Below, piece after piece: positions 1 through 8,580 of a stretch of 64,000 bases of DNA. The position numbers were made by a program, and so were the translations under genes. Below the pieces are notes generated by a model. That model saw only the letters and a program-made list of their open reading frames with translations, was not told where the DNA came from and made no database searches. Source of the stretch: SXTU01 sp964478755 (GTDB lineage: Bacteria > Verrucomicrobiota > Verrucomicrobiia > Limisphaerales > SXTU01); contig CAYZJP010000009.1 of NCBI GenBank assembly GCA_964478755.1, forward strand, positions 1 to 64,000, read 5' to 3'. How positions within the stretch are numbered: the stretch's first letter is position 1; each line of letters begins with the position of its first letter.

Positions 1-88
1 TGCCCTTCACGCCGAAGTTCCAGCAGAACTTCGCGATGCACCGCTTGTTCGCGGAGCGCAGGGTGCGGAGGATGAGGGCGGGGAGCAT
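1..88 (-). CDS. N-terminal fragment of a gene running off the left edge, possibly a radical SAM protein
   Basis: An ATG at 88 opens a frame of 29 codons that stays open to the window edge. It encodes a short hydrophobic start followed by a basic segment (LRSANKRC) and an aromatic segment (KFCWNFGVKG). From memory, this N-terminus resembles planctomycete and verrucomicrobial radical SAM proteins, but the CxxxCxxC motif that would prove it lies outside the window. The start sits 3 nt after the stop of the doubtful upstream reading frame ending at 92, which would suit an operon. Confidence 0.35.
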   Translation of the reverse strand, partial: MLPALILRTLRSANKRCIAKFCWNFGVKG

Positions 89-91
89 AAC

Positions 92-412
92 TCAATGCCA
101 AGACATCTTCTTCAACTGGTCCTCCACGATTACAGCGGCCCTGTGAAAAGTATCCGGAGTCACGCCAAACAAGCCTGCCTGTAACGGCGGACATAACAGC
201 TCATACTGCTCAATTTCTTTGTTCACTTGGTCAAACTCTGTGCGATTTGAGCGGCAATGTCTCCAACTGAATGTGCCAAGCGGAACCCACGCTTGCTCCG
301 ATAGCGATGCGCAGGTCAACGTCGCGTTCACCGCGCGTTCCACACCGCGCAACAACGCCTCCGCCGTGCGCCATCTGCCACACTTCTTGTGCTTGAGACA
401 GGTTGTGTGCAT
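92..412 (-). CDS. Hypothetical protein, doubtful
   Basis: This is an unrecognised frame of about 106 codons if the ATG at 412 is used; the open frame extends upstream to 736 with low-complexity, shadow-like sequence. The C-terminal 45 residues look the most protein-like, with acidic and hydrophobic alternation (FDQVNKEIEQYELL and AVIVEDQLKKM). No domain or signal peptide is visible. Its stop lies 3 nt before the ATG of the partial gene at the left edge, which is the best argument that it is real. It could equally be decayed sequence. Confidence 0.25.
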   Translation of the reverse strand: MHTTCLKHKKCGRWRTAEALLRGVERAVNATLTCASLSEQAWVPLGTFSWRHCRSNRTEFDQVNKEIEQYELLCPPLQAGLFGVTPDTFHRAAVIVEDQLKKMSWH

Positions 413-727
413 ACGGCCGTGCCAAAACCTGTCGCGTGCCCGCCCGCCACCCGATTTGTTCACGCTTTGTCTCCGTTCAACCGACACCGATCCTGCACCC
501 TCACACGTCATAGCCCCGCGTCGGCCTACAGCCTGACCGACAGGTGGGATGACTTGCCCTTCATTTCCCGTGGACACCGCTGGTCCAAAACAAGTTGAAG
601 TTTGGGGGTGGAGCAACGCAAGATTTCGCAACGAGTTGGACGTGCTGCTACGACGGGTTTTCAACGCGGCCGCGTTCCGTGCGATTCGATCGGTTGCAGA
701 TGTATGCTGAAAATAATTCACTCCCGC
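413..727. other. Region without a convincing gene
   Basis: Several overlapping short frames exist on both strands, but none has recognisable protein character or a plausible ribosome-binding site. The segment immediately before 728 must hold the leader of the DUF5069 gene. I see no strong hairpin, tRNA or repeat here. Confidence 0.4.
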
Positions 728-1192
728 ATGGCACAATCATACCCGACCCGCATTCCTGGACTTCGCAGCCCTTTCGATCAGGTCAAGGGCCTCGTTTATT
801 TCGGCCGCATGCTGGACAAGGTCCGGCTCGCGGCGGCGGGACAATTGCCCGAGGGCTGGCAGCCGATGCGGGGCGCGGTGAAAGGGAGTTTCGACTGGCG
901 CTGCTGCCAGTTTCTCAAGATCGGTTACGCGGCGCTCGAAGTGGAGACGCTCAAGGGCGCCAAGAGCGACGAGGAATTGCTCGCCTGGGCGTTCGCGCAG
1001 GGACACCAGCCGGACGAACAGGAGATCGAGGTTTGGAATGCCTTCATGATCAAACGCGGCTGGCGCGATGCCGGGACGCCACGGTTGAACGAGCGTCTGG
1101 CGGAGATCGGCCTGTCTCCGGGCACGGTCCAGACGATGTTTGAATTCATTGATCTGGATGAGGGGCGGCGGCCGGCCGGCGACTCACGGTGA
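728..1192 (+). CDS. DUF5069 domain protein
   Basis: The protein has 154 residues with the start taken at MAQSYPTRIPGLRSP. The frame stays open further upstream, but the residues there are low-complexity. The body matches the small cytosolic DUF5069 family as I remember it: an N-terminal SPF.QVKGLVYFGRMLDK segment, a central SFDWRCCQFLKI segment, then helices around EEIEVWNAFM and a C-terminal LNERLAEIGLSPGTVQTMFEFIDLDEG. The function of the family is not known to me. It converges with the lactonase gene, whose stop lies 7 nt beyond, so no other gene shares this transcript inside the window. Confidence 0.75.
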   Translation: MAQSYPTRIPGLRSPFDQVKGLVYFGRMLDKVRLAAAGQLPEGWQPMRGAVKGSFDWRCCQFLKIGYAALEVETLKGAKSDEELLAWAFAQGHQPDEQEIEVWNAFMIKRGWRDAGTPRLNERLAEIGLSPGTVQTMFEFIDLDEGRRPAGDSR

Positions 1193-1199
1193 AGCTCCT

Positions 1200-2492
1200 T
1201 CACCCCGCCTTCGCGAGATCGAGGAACACGATGATCGAGGGATTGCCGACGGGAGCGTAATGGCCGGTGAAGTTCAGGCGGCCCGTTTTGCGATCCGCGC
1301 GGAAGACGGCGAGGTTGTCGCCGCGCTGATTGCACGAGTAGAGGAACTGGCCGGTGGGATCGAAGTTGAAACTGCGCGGATAATTCCCGCGCGTCGCCTC
1401 CTCACCGAGATACGTCAGCGTGCCGTTGGTGCCGATGGAGAAGATCGCGATGCTGTCGTGCAGGCGGTTGCCCGCGTAGAGGAACTTGCCGTCCGCCGAC
1501 ACCATGATCTCTGAGCAAAAGTTGCTGCCGCCAAATCCGGGCGGAAGTGTTGAGATGGTCTGACGCGGCGCGGCGAGCCGGCCCTTTGTGGAATCGTAGT
1601 CGAACAAGACGACGGTCGAGCCTTCCTCCTGAATGGAATAAAACCAGCGGCCGTTCGGATGAAACGAGAAGTGACGCGGCCCATCGCCGGGCGGAAACGA
1701 AACTGCGGCGGGATCATTCGCCGTTAGCACGCCTTTTTGCTCGTCGAACTTCCAGACAAAGATTTGGTCCAAGCCCAGATCAACGTGCAGCACGAAGCGC
1801 CCCGAGGGATCGGCCTCGATCATGTGCGCGTGCGTGCGGTCGTGGCCGCTGAAGGCGAAGGTTCCCGGCGGCGCGTTCGTGGCTTTCTTCGGGCCGACCG
1901 TGCCGGCGTCCACCTTGATGTCCGTGGCGGCACCGAGACTGCCGTCGGCTTTAATCGGCAGCACCGCGACGGAGCCGCCGAAATAGTTTGCCACCAGCAC
2001 GAACTTCCCGGACGGATGCACGCTCAGGTAAGTGGGGCCGGCCCCGCCGGAGCGGACGGTGTTGAGCAGTTTCAACTGCCCGTCGGCGCGGTTGATCGCG
2101 AAGGCGCTGATCGTGCCCTCATTGTCTGCGCCCACGCGATCCGTCTCGTTGGCGGAATACAGGCGCGTGCCGGCGGCGTTCAACGCGAGACAGCTCGGGC
2201 TGGTTCCCAGCTCATACACGCCGCTCGGTGTCATCGCCCCGGTGGCGCGATTCACTTGAAACAGGTGAATGCCGCGGCCATTGCCGGGCGGCAGGTCCAC
2301 CTGCGTCGGCAGCACGTCACGCAGCGGCGAACTGAACGTGCCCACGTAGGCCATGAGCGGCGCTTTGGCCTCGGCCGATTTCGCCGGAAGCAATCCCGCC
2401 AGCAACGGTGCGCCCGCCGCCAGCGTGGAGGAGGTTTTCAAAAACGAACGACGGGAAATATCCGTTGGAATCACAATGGAAAAATGTTGCAT
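1200..2492 (-). CDS. Tat-exported lactonase-fold (6-phosphogluconolactonase-type) beta-propeller protein
   Basis: The protein has 430 residues. The start at 2492 places a twin-arginine signal (SRRSFLKTS, Arg14-Arg15) followed by an alanine- and leucine-rich stretch at the N-terminus, so export in folded form is expected. The rest is a seven-bladed lactonase propeller with repeated segments such as SCLALNAAGTRLYSANE, LSVHPSGKFVLVANYFGG, HMIEADPSGRFVLHVDLG and FSFHPNGRWFYSIQEEGSTV. Cytosolic homologues hydrolyse 6-phosphogluconolactone; an exported one more likely acts on another lactone or sugar, which is inference. It is divergent from the PanB-like gene, with 116 bp between the starts. Confidence 0.85.
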   Translation of the reverse strand: MQHFSIVIPTDISRRSFLKTSSTLAAGAPLLAGLLPAKSAEAKAPLMAYVGTFSSPLRDVLPTQVDLPPGNGRGIHLFQVNRATGAMTPSGVYELGTSPSCLALNAAGTRLYSANETDRVGADNEGTISAFAINRADGQLKLLNTVRSGGAGPTYLSVHPSGKFVLVANYFGGSVAVLPIKADGSLGAATDIKVDAGTVGPKKATNAPPGTFAFSGHDRTHAHMIEADPSGRFVLHVDLGLDQIFVWKFDEQKGVLTANDPAAVSFPPGDGPRHFSFHPNGRWFYSIQEEGSTVVLFDYDSTKGRLAAPRQTISTLPPGFGGSNFCSEIMVSADGKFLYAGNRLHDSIAIFSIGTNGTLTYLGEEATRGNYPRSFNFDPTGQFLYSCNQRGDNLAVFRADRKTGRLNFTGHYAPVGNPSIIVFLDLAKAG

Positions 2493-2608
2493 GGTGGGGC
2501 GAAGGATAGAAGAGGGTGGTGTGAATGGTCGAGACAAACAGCGCGTCGGCCGGTGCGCTGGCTGATGACTGTTGAGTTTATCCGCGCGTTTTCGTAATTC
2601 TTGTCGCC

Positions 2609-3439
2609 ATGCTCCGTCCGCGAAAGAAATACACCGTCTTCGATCTCCAGCAGCTCAAGGGCAAACGCTGCCTGACGCACATCCACGTGAAGTCGCCGGA
2701 GGAAGCGGCGGCGGCGGAACAGGCGGGCGTGGATCTGATGAGCTGCAGCTTCGACTCACCCGAGGCGCAGGCGCGGCTGCCGTTACTCGTCGCGGCGGCA
2801 CCGAACAGCTTTCTCTCCACGGCCACGCCGCACGGGATGGCGTCGCCCGAGGAGGCCATCCGCGTCGCGTTTCGCGCGTTGGAACTCGGCGCGAGTTCAG
2901 TCTATTGCTCCGTAAGTCCGTTCATCATCGAGGCGATGGCGCGCGAGCGAATTCCCGTCGTCGGCCATCTGGGCATGGTGCCGCGTCATGTGACGTGGAC
3001 GAATTACCGCGCCATCGGCAAGACAGTCGCGGAAGCGCGGGAACTTTACCGGCGCATGAAGGAGCTGGAAAACGCGGGCGCTTACGCGGCGGAACTCGAA
3101 GTGGTTCCGCACAACCTCGCGCGCTGGCTGTGTTCGCAGACGCGGATGCTCCTCATGTCGCTCGGCTCCGGCAGCGGCTGCGATACGCAGTTTCTTTTCT
3201 CGGACGACATTCTTGGCGATTACGAGGAACGCCCGCCACGCCACGCGAAAGCTTACCGCAATTTCCTCGCCGAGCACCGCCGCTTGCAGGAGGAACGCAT
3301 CGCCGCGTTCAGCGAATACATCGCCGACGTGCAGAAGGGCCGTTTCCCCGAGCGCAGCCACCTCGTGGAAATGGACGCGCAATTTCTTGATGAGGTCGTG
3401 CGCACCGTTTCGGCGGATGACTCCCGCGCCGGGACTTGA
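2609..3439 (+). CDS. Divergent ketopantoate hydroxymethyltransferase (PanB)-like protein
   Basis: The protein has 276 residues and follows the PanB TIM-barrel plan, including VPVVGHLGMVPRHV-like sequence (PanB GHLGLTPQ), ENAGAYAAELEVVPHNLA (PanB EAAGAQLLVLECVP) and a tail resembling the PanB LHDLLG...PKFAKNF segment. The residues that bind Mg2+ and ketopantoate in E. coli PanB (VGDSLG, LLADLPF, MVKIEGG) are replaced here by LMSCSFDSP, SFLSTATPH and SVYCSVSP. The Glu of the ELEVVP motif is kept. It is therefore a family member, but probably not a standard pantothenate enzyme; another lyase or aldolase of the PEP-mutase superfamily is possible. Confidence 0.7.
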   Translation: MLRPRKKYTVFDLQQLKGKRCLTHIHVKSPEEAAAAEQAGVDLMSCSFDSPEAQARLPLLVAAAPNSFLSTATPHGMASPEEAIRVAFRALELGASSVYCSVSPFIIEAMARERIPVVGHLGMVPRHVTWTNYRAIGKTVAEARELYRRMKELENAGAYAAELEVVPHNLARWLCSQTRMLLMSLGSGSGCDTQFLFSDDILGDYEERPPRHAKAYRNFLAEHRRLQEERIAAFSEYIADVQKGRFPERSHLVEMDAQFLDEVVRTVSADDSRAGT

Positions 3440-3512
3440 AGGCAGCACGTCCGGCTTGTGCTCACCAAGCCGGGCGGATATACATCGGCAACACGATCTA
3501 ACTTTAACATCA

Positions 3513-4259
3513 ATGAACACACGCTTGCTCCTCACCGCCCTCTCGTTTGTCACCGCGTCCGCTTTTGCCGCTGAATTGCCCGCCATCCCGACGGGACCGA
3601 TTGCCAAGAAGAAGGAGCTGCTTTTCTCCGACGACTTCAAAGGCGGCGAGCATGACAAGCGCTGGCATCGCGTCGTGGACACGTTCGCGTTCGACAATGG
3701 CGCGCTCAAGGGCACGCAGACGCGGGTGAAGGACACGCCGTCGAAGGATGGCAAGTCCGTCATCACCGCGCACGCGGCGGTTTACGGGCTGGAAATTCCG
3801 ACGAAGGACAGCGTCGTCGAGTGCAAGATCCGCTTCGAGGGTGCGACGATGATTGATGTGGAGTTCGACGACCGCAAATACACCGGCTCGCACTACGGCC
3901 ATCTCTGCCGCGCCCGCGTGCATCTCGACAAGGTGGTCATCATGGACGAGCGCGAGGGCAGCCAGAACGAGGCGATTAAGGCGCTGCGAAATGATCCCAC
4001 CAAGAAAGCGGAAGTCGCGAAGATGATGGCCGGCAAAAGCGCCACCTTCCCGGTGAAGCTCGAACAGGGCAAGACCTACACCTTCCTCGTCGAGACCGTC
4101 GGCGACGAAATGCGCGCGAGCATTGACGGCAAGCCCGTCGCATTTCTGAAGTCGCCCGGCATCGGTCACGAGACCAAGTCCAAGATCGAGCTCGGCGTCG
4201 CCGGCCAGAGCGGCTGGTTCGAGAACATCAAGGTCTGGAACGCCGAAGCGGCGAAGTGA
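3513..4259 (+). CDS. Secreted LamG/DUF1080-like protein
   Basis: The protein has 248 residues and begins with a clear signal peptide (MNTRLLLTALSFVTASAFAAE). The mature part resembles the concanavalin-like 3-keto-disaccharide hydrolase/DUF1080 sandwich: LLFSDDFKGGEHDKRWHRV near the start, a central VVECKIRFEGATMIDVEFDDR strand pair, and the terminal GWFENIKVWNAE. Such proteins are abundant in planctomycetes and verrucomicrobia and bind or cleave sugars, but no catalytic residues can be assigned here. The start was chosen for the signal peptide; the frame is open further upstream without protein character. Confidence 0.7.
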   Translation: MNTRLLLTALSFVTASAFAAELPAIPTGPIAKKKELLFSDDFKGGEHDKRWHRVVDTFAFDNGALKGTQTRVKDTPSKDGKSVITAHAAVYGLEIPTKDSVVECKIRFEGATMIDVEFDDRKYTGSHYGHLCRARVHLDKVVIMDEREGSQNEAIKALRNDPTKKAEVAKMMAGKSATFPVKLEQGKTYTFLVETVGDEMRASIDGKPVAFLKSPGIGHETKSKIELGVAGQSGWFENIKVWNAEAAK

Positions 4260-4331
4260 TGTCCTTGGCCTGCGCTTCCCGCAAAAATTGAGTGGGATGA
4301 TTCAGACCAGTTGGGAAAACTGGGGCGGGCA

Positions 4332-4667
4332 TCACGCCTTCTTCACGAAGCAGGCCTTCAGGCCGATGGACATGCCGTCCATCTTGCAGTCAATCTCGTG
4401 ATCGCCGTCCACCAGGCGGATGGGTTTCGACTTTGTTCCTCCTTTGAGCACTTGCGATCCTCCGCCGAGCTTCAAATCCTTGATCAACATCACCACATCG
4501 CCGTCGGCGAGCACGTTGCCGTGGGCGTCCTTGACGACCCGCGCGGCGGGCGCCGCGTCCGGCTCCGGCTCGCGCGGCCATTCGTGACCGCACGTGACGC
4601 ATTCCCAGCGGTCTGGGTGGTCCAGAATGTCTTCCATGGTGCACATCGGGCAGGCAGGCTTGCTCAT
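4332..4667 (-). CDS. PhnA/YjdM-type zinc-ribbon protein
   Basis: The protein has 111 residues. The N-terminus carries a zinc ribbon with two CxxC pairs (CPMC and CVTC), followed by a PhnA SH3-like domain with DAHGNVLADGDVVMLIKDLKLGG and KSKPIRLVDGDHEIDCKMDGM. This is the usual length and layout of the PhnA/YjdM family, historically called alkylphosphonate uptake protein although the E. coli protein is not needed for phosphonate use. The start at 4667 is fixed by the zinc ribbon. It lies 184 bp after the ferredoxin gene on the same strand and may form a separate unit. Confidence 0.88.
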   Translation of the reverse strand: MSKPACPMCTMEDILDHPDRWECVTCGHEWPREPEPDAAPAARVVKDAHGNVLADGDVVMLIKDLKLGGGSQVLKGGTKSKPIRLVDGDHEIDCKMDGMSIGLKACFVKKA

Positions 4668-4851
4668 AAAGGGGAAGTTATCGCCCGAAACGGTGCCGGA
4701 ACTCAATCGCGCACTTGGCGCGATGGCTGGCGGCGCTTCTGCCGGCGGGGGATCGCCAAAGACGGCTGCGGCCATGTCGGAAGGCCGGCTGGTGGTCGCG
4801 GGCGAAGGGAGGGGCGGGCCGTCTCTTCTGCGCCCGCAGTCCGCGCCGGCG

Positions 4852-5223
4852 TCAGAGCGGGTTTTGCGCGAAGACGAAGTCCGCCACGGGTCGTCCGCCG
4901 ATGAGGTGCTCCTGAATGATGCGCTCCAAGACCGCCGGCGTGCAGGAGTGATACCAGGTGCCTTCGGGATACACGACGGCGATGGGGCCGCGCGCGCAGA
5001 TCTGGAGGCAGTTGGCCTTCGTGCGATAGACGAGCGCCTGCGGGCCGACGAGGCCAAGCTCCTTCAGCCGGCGCTTGAGATACTCCCATGACTCGACGCT
5101 CGCCTCGCGCGGGCTGCACTTGGGCTTGGTCTGGTCCGCGCAGAGGAATATGTGGCGGCGGAACTTCTCCACGCCCAGCCCGGCGACGAGCTGCTGCAAC
5201 TCGGTTTGCAATTCCGCGTTCAT
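4852..5223 (-). CDS. Thioredoxin-like [2Fe-2S] ferredoxin
   Basis: The protein has 123 residues with four cysteines placed as in thioredoxin-fold [2Fe-2S] ferredoxins: FLCADQTKPKCS near residues 27-36 and NCLQICARGPIAVVYPEG near 71-76, followed by a WYHSC element. The family is related to NuoE and to Azotobacter-type ferredoxins and acts as a soluble electron carrier. The ATG overlaps the stop of the SixA gene by 4 nt (5220-5223), so translation is probably coupled. It is the last gene of the long minus-strand operon. It lacks the N-terminal helical part of NuoE, so it should not be taken for the missing complex I subunit. Confidence 0.85.
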   Translation of the reverse strand: MNAELQTELQQLVAGLGVEKFRRHIFLCADQTKPKCSPREASVESWEYLKRRLKELGLVGPQALVYRTKANCLQICARGPIAVVYPEGTWYHSCTPAVLERIIQEHLIGGRPVADFVFAQNPL

Positions 5224-5714
5224 GCCTCACGGTCGCCGCCCAGCCCGAGCGCCTTGGGGGTGAGGAGGAATTTCAAAGAGCCGGTGCGCTTGTCCGCCGT
5301 CTTCACGCACGCGACCGCGCCCTTCGACAACTCCAGCGCGTCCATGCGCTCCAGACCGAGCATCCGCCGCACGCGCGCCGAGAGCGACGGCGCATGACCG
5401 ACGAGCAGGACGTGGCCGGCCTCGGGGAGGCGCACCAGCCAGTCCGCGAAAAGGTCGGCATCGGTTTCGTTCAACAGGGCGGGCGTTTCCTGCGCCTTGA
5501 CAGGCTGCGTCTCGTTGGTGATGTCGAGCACGATGCCCATCGTCTGCCTCGCGCGCACGAGCGGGCTGGTGAACGCGAGGTTGAAGGTGATGCCGCTGCG
5601 GCGCAGCAACCGCGCGAGCTTGCGCGCCTGTCGCCGGCCCGTCTGCGAGAGCGGGCGCTTCGCGTCGTCCGCGCCATCCAGCGCGGCGGCGTGGCGGAGG
5701 AAGTAGAGTTTCAC
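5220..5714 (-). CDS. sixA: SixA-type phosphohistidine phosphatase
   Basis: The protein has 164 residues and belongs to the histidine phosphatase superfamily. The RHA motif (FLRHAAALDGADD, His8 the expected phospho-acceptor) is followed by LSQTGRRQARKLA, SPLVRARQT and the second-histidine motif GHVLLVGHAPSL. Size and motifs fit SixA, which dephosphorylates phosphohistidine on HPt domains or on NPr-type carriers in proteobacteria. Its partner here is unknown. It starts 2 nt after the stop of the first paralogue of the triplicated family and overlaps the ferredoxin start, so it lies firmly within the operon. Confidence 0.88.
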   Translation of the reverse strand: MKLYFLRHAAALDGADDAKRPLSQTGRRQARKLARLLRRSGITFNLAFTSPLVRARQTMGIVLDITNETQPVKAQETPALLNETDADLFADWLVRLPEAGHVLLVGHAPSLSARVRRMLGLERMDALELSKGAVACVKTADKRTGSLKFLLTPKALGLGGDREA

Positions 5715-5716
5715 GC

Positions 5717-7072
5717 TTACGGCTGCGGCTGGAAAATAATCCGACTGAACGCGCGCGGTGCGAACTCCGCCCTGCCGAAGTTCGCGCTGTTCACCCGCAC
5801 GCCCTTCTCCGTCCAGCTTTCCAGCGTGAAGGTCAGGCTCCCGCGCCCGGCGAAAAACACCCGGATGTCTCCGGCTTGCAGCGGCGCGGCCTGCGCGCGG
5901 TCAGTGGCGAAGTCCACCTGCGCCACACGGTCCAGCGGAATCTCAATGAAGTTGTCCGCGATGGCGAAACGGAGCTTGCCCTCCCTCACCTCCACCAGCC
6001 GGCCCGCCACCGAGTCGCGGTTCACGAGGCGGCCCACGTCGTTCTTCACGTTGGGCACGAGCGGCGCGACGTTTTCCTCCAGCCGGCCGTCCCACTCGGT
6101 GATGCGGAGGTTCGAGAACCGCATCGGCCCCTGGCCTTGATGCACAAGCCGGATGCCGGTGCCCTCGCCGCCGAAACCCTCCACGTCCACCCATTGCTTC
6201 GCCAGCACGCCGTTGATGAAGAGGTTGATGCTCTTCTGCTCACGGCTGGTCTTGATGGCGATGTGCGCCTGGTTGGTCTGCTGGAGCAGCGGGATGATGG
6301 CCATGCCGAGCTGACGCGGCGCATCCTTGTGCCGCACGAGCAGAAGCTGCGTGGAATAACTGTTCAACTGCAGACTGTAGAATCCGCCGAAGGGCGGCTC
6401 GTCCGCCGTCTGAGCAAGACGAACGGGCTGGAGCGAATCCGTGTAAACCGCGATGGCCAGCGCGAACGTCCCGCGCCACGCGAGGTCGAACTCCAGTGCG
6501 GAGCTCGGCGGCAGCTTCACGTCCCGCGCGATGGACGCGGGCTGCGACGCGACGAATGCGCCATTCGCAAAATGCCACTGGCCGGCGTTGATGTTGCCGG
6601 GCAGCGTCTTGCCCATCGTCCAGCCGTCCAGCCCGTCCGGGCCGGCGAAGACCGCGCGCGGCGTCGGCCCAGCCGGGCGCAGGCTGGCGACGTGCGAGCG
6701 TGGCAGCGTGAGCGTGCCGGCGAACCACGTGTCGAGGACGATCTGCCGCTCATCGAGCGATTTGAGGTTTCCGGGGAGTTCGTCGCCGTTCGTCAGGCGG
6801 ACAAAGCAGAAGTTCGGCGCGGTCACGGGCGGCGGTGATTGCGTGCCGAGATGGATTTCAGCGAGGGCGTTCGGCTGGAACTCGATGGCCGACGACGCGT
6901 CCGCGTGCCGCCAGCGCAGGCCGTTGGTGGGCGTGATGGATTCAAGCTGGCCGGTCAGCAGATCGCCGTTGCGGAAGAGGATGGCCTGCGGAGACGAGGC
7001 AGCGGCGGTGAAGGTGAACGCGCTGAACAGCGCGAGCAACCCGCAACCCGCAACCCGCAACACACTGTTCAT
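5717..7072 (-). CDS. Tandem paralogue 1: secreted beta-rich protein of unknown function
   Basis: The protein has 451 residues with an N-terminal signal peptide (GCGLLALFSAFTFTAAAS). I do not recognise a named family. Its plan is two short beta modules at the N-terminus (ILFRNGDLLTGQLESITP and VRLTNGDELPGNLKSLDERQ followed by TWFAGTL), a central concanavalin-like domain around residues 150-320, and two C-terminal modules (NRDSVAGRLVEVREGKL and LTFTLESWTEKG). The same plan recurs in the next two genes upstream. The start at 7072 overlaps the previous stop in an ATGA, which supports it. Confidence 0.7.
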   Translation of the reverse strand: MNSVLRVAGCGLLALFSAFTFTAAASSPQAILFRNGDLLTGQLESITPTNGLRWRHADASSAIEFQPNALAEIHLGTQSPPPVTAPNFCFVRLTNGDELPGNLKSLDERQIVLDTWFAGTLTLPRSHVASLRPAGPTPRAVFAGPDGLDGWTMGKTLPGNINAGQWHFANGAFVASQPASIARDVKLPPSSALEFDLAWRGTFALAIAVYTDSLQPVRLAQTADEPPFGGFYSLQLNSYSTQLLLVRHKDAPRQLGMAIIPLLQQTNQAHIAIKTSREQKSINLFINGVLAKQWVDVEGFGGEGTGIRLVHQGQGPMRFSNLRITEWDGRLEENVAPLVPNVKNDVGRLVNRDSVAGRLVEVREGKLRFAIADNFIEIPLDRVAQVDFATDRAQAAPLQAGDIRVFFAGRGSLTFTLESWTEKGVRVNSANFGRAEFAPRAFSRIIFQPQP

Positions 7073-8580
7073 CGCTCGAAGAATTGTTGCGCGTCCCCGC
7101 CCAGAAACGGCAGGTCGGGCGCGACGGGTTCGCGGTCGGGATTGAAGCGCAGCATCCGCACCCAGCGCGTGTCCAGTTGCAGCGGGCCGAAGTGCGGACT
7201 CACTCCGGCGAGCTGCTGTCCAGCCCAGCGCGGCTGCGTGAGCGCGATGGTTTCGCCGCTGCTCAGATGCGCGTGCGTCTCGCCGGCGGGACGGTTGGTC
7301 GCGGGCGGCTGTTCCGGGGCGAACACGATTTGCGTCACGCGGGCCAGCGGCACGTCCAGCTTGCCGCCGTCGGGCAGCGCTAGCGCGAGCTTGCCATTGT
7401 GAATGGATTCCACCTGGCCGATGGCGCGGTCCTTGTTCGCGAGGCGCACAAGCTGGCCGGTGAAATTCGTCGCGAGCACCTCCGGCTCGACGGGCCGCCC
7501 GTCCCAGGCTGACACCTTGATGGCGCTCAACTGGATGCCGCTGTTCAGCGTGAAGAAGGACAGGCCTGTGCCGGGCAGCACCGGCCCGCGCGCGCGCGCG
7601 GCGTCGCGCACCGCCTCGGCCACCGTCGGTGGCAGATTCGGATCGAGTGCCGGCTCGGCGAATTTCGCGGCGTTCGGGTCTGCCCATTGTTGGATCACGT
7701 TGCCGTCAATGAGCAGCGTGAGCGCGCCGGCCATCATGTCGGCGCGGATTTCGACGTGCAGCTTCCGCCCTGGCAACGGCACGGGAATCTGGGCCTGGCC
7801 GAGATGCTGCATTCCGAACTGCCCCTGCCCGCGCATGAGGTTCATGTAGCCGAGGCCGAGGTTGAACTGGTAGCCGCTGCTGGCGAAGTTGAACCGCTCG
7901 ACCGCGTCGGTGTAGAGGCTGAAGTAAAGATTCAGCGCGCCGGCGCTGCCCACGTCGAACTCCACGCGCGACTGCGGCGGGAGCTTGAGGTCGCGGCCCA
8001 TGAAGGCGTTCGCGGCCGCGGTCAGCACGCCGTCGCGGAGCTGCCACGCGGCCGGCGTCGGCCCGGTGGCCCAGCCCGCAAGGTCGTTGGGGCCTTCGTA
8101 GAGCGTGGCGAAACCCTTCGCCAGGAACGCGAGCGACTGCACGCCAGCGCGCGGAGCGCGGAGCTTCCCGGCGAACCACGTCTCCAATTCGATGTGCTGC
8201 GCATCGAGCGACACGAGGTTGCCGGTCAGCTCGTCGCCGTTGAGGAAACGGAAGCGGCAGGTGTGGTTCGCGCTGGCCTGCGCGGGCGGCGGCGCGGCTT
8301 GCGCGAGGCGAATCTGGTGCGCGTTGCGCGGCAGAAACCCGATGGGTGCGGCGGACGCCGGATGCTTCCAGCGGATGCCCTTCACCGGGTCAATGCCCTC
8401 CAGCGCGCCGTGCAGCGTGGAGCCGTCGAGGAACTGGAAGACATCCACGGCGGGCTGGGCGCGGATTGGAAACGTCGCCGCGAAGAGAACGACGAGGATC
8501 GGCAGCGCCCGCGGCCGGTCTGAGAACTGAAAACTGAAAACTGAAAACTGTTTCACGCGCGCTGGAATGGATGCCCTCAT
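7069..8580 (-). CDS. Tandem paralogue 2: secreted beta-rich protein of unknown function
   Basis: The protein has 503 residues from the ATG at 8580, which overlaps the stop of paralogue 3 (ATGA); an upstream in-frame start at 8592 would add four residues. It shares the layout of its neighbours: FQFLDGSTLHGALEGIDPV, FRFLNGDELTGNLVSLDAQ with TWFAGKL, a central jelly-roll-like region with LKLPPQSRVEFDVGSAG, and C-terminal NKDRAIGQVESIHNGKL. Its extreme N-terminus (KQFSVFSFQFS) is the translation of a GAAAACT-type heptamer repeat at 8524-8550, so this part of the coding sequence comes from repeat DNA or the real start lies downstream. Confidence 0.7.
   Translation of the reverse strand: MRASIPARVKQFSVFSFQFSDRPRALPILVVLFAATFPIRAQPAVDVFQFLDGSTLHGALEGIDPVKGIRWKHPASAAPIGFLPRNAHQIRLAQAAPPPAQASANHTCRFRFLNGDELTGNLVSLDAQHIELETWFAGKLRAPRAGVQSLAFLAKGFATLYEGPNDLAGWATGPTPAAWQLRDGVLTAAANAFMGRDLKLPPQSRVEFDVGSAGALNLYFSLYTDAVERFNFASSGYQFNLGLGYMNLMRGQGQFGMQHLGQAQIPVPLPGRKLHVEIRADMMAGALTLLIDGNVIQQWADPNAAKFAEPALDPNLPPTVAEAVRDAARARGPVLPGTGLSFFTLNSGIQLSAIKVSAWDGRPVEPEVLATNFTGQLVRLANKDRAIGQVESIHNGKLALALPDGGKLDVPLARVTQIVFAPEQPPATNRPAGETHAHLSSGETIALTQPRWAGQQLAGVSPHFGPLQLDTRWVRMLRFNPDREPVAPDLPFLGGDAQQFFER
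8524..8550. repeat. Heptamer tandem repeat (AAAACTG units)
   Basis: Three exact AAAACTG units (8530-8550) follow a partial unit (8524-8529). They lie inside the 5' end of paralogue 2. Related AGTTTTCAG and CTGAAAACT elements occur at 25980-26070, so this appears to be a dispersed simple repeat of the genome. Confidence 0.85.

Noticed and set aside
413..727. Short genes on both strands between the left-edge ORF and the DUF5069 gene
   Set aside because: Several overlapping frames exist, but none has a recognisable motif or ribosome-binding site.
4852..5223. The thioredoxin-like ferredoxin as the missing nuoE
   Set aside because: It is short, lacks the N-terminal helical domain of NuoE, and lies more than 55 kb from nuoF beside an unrelated phosphatase.
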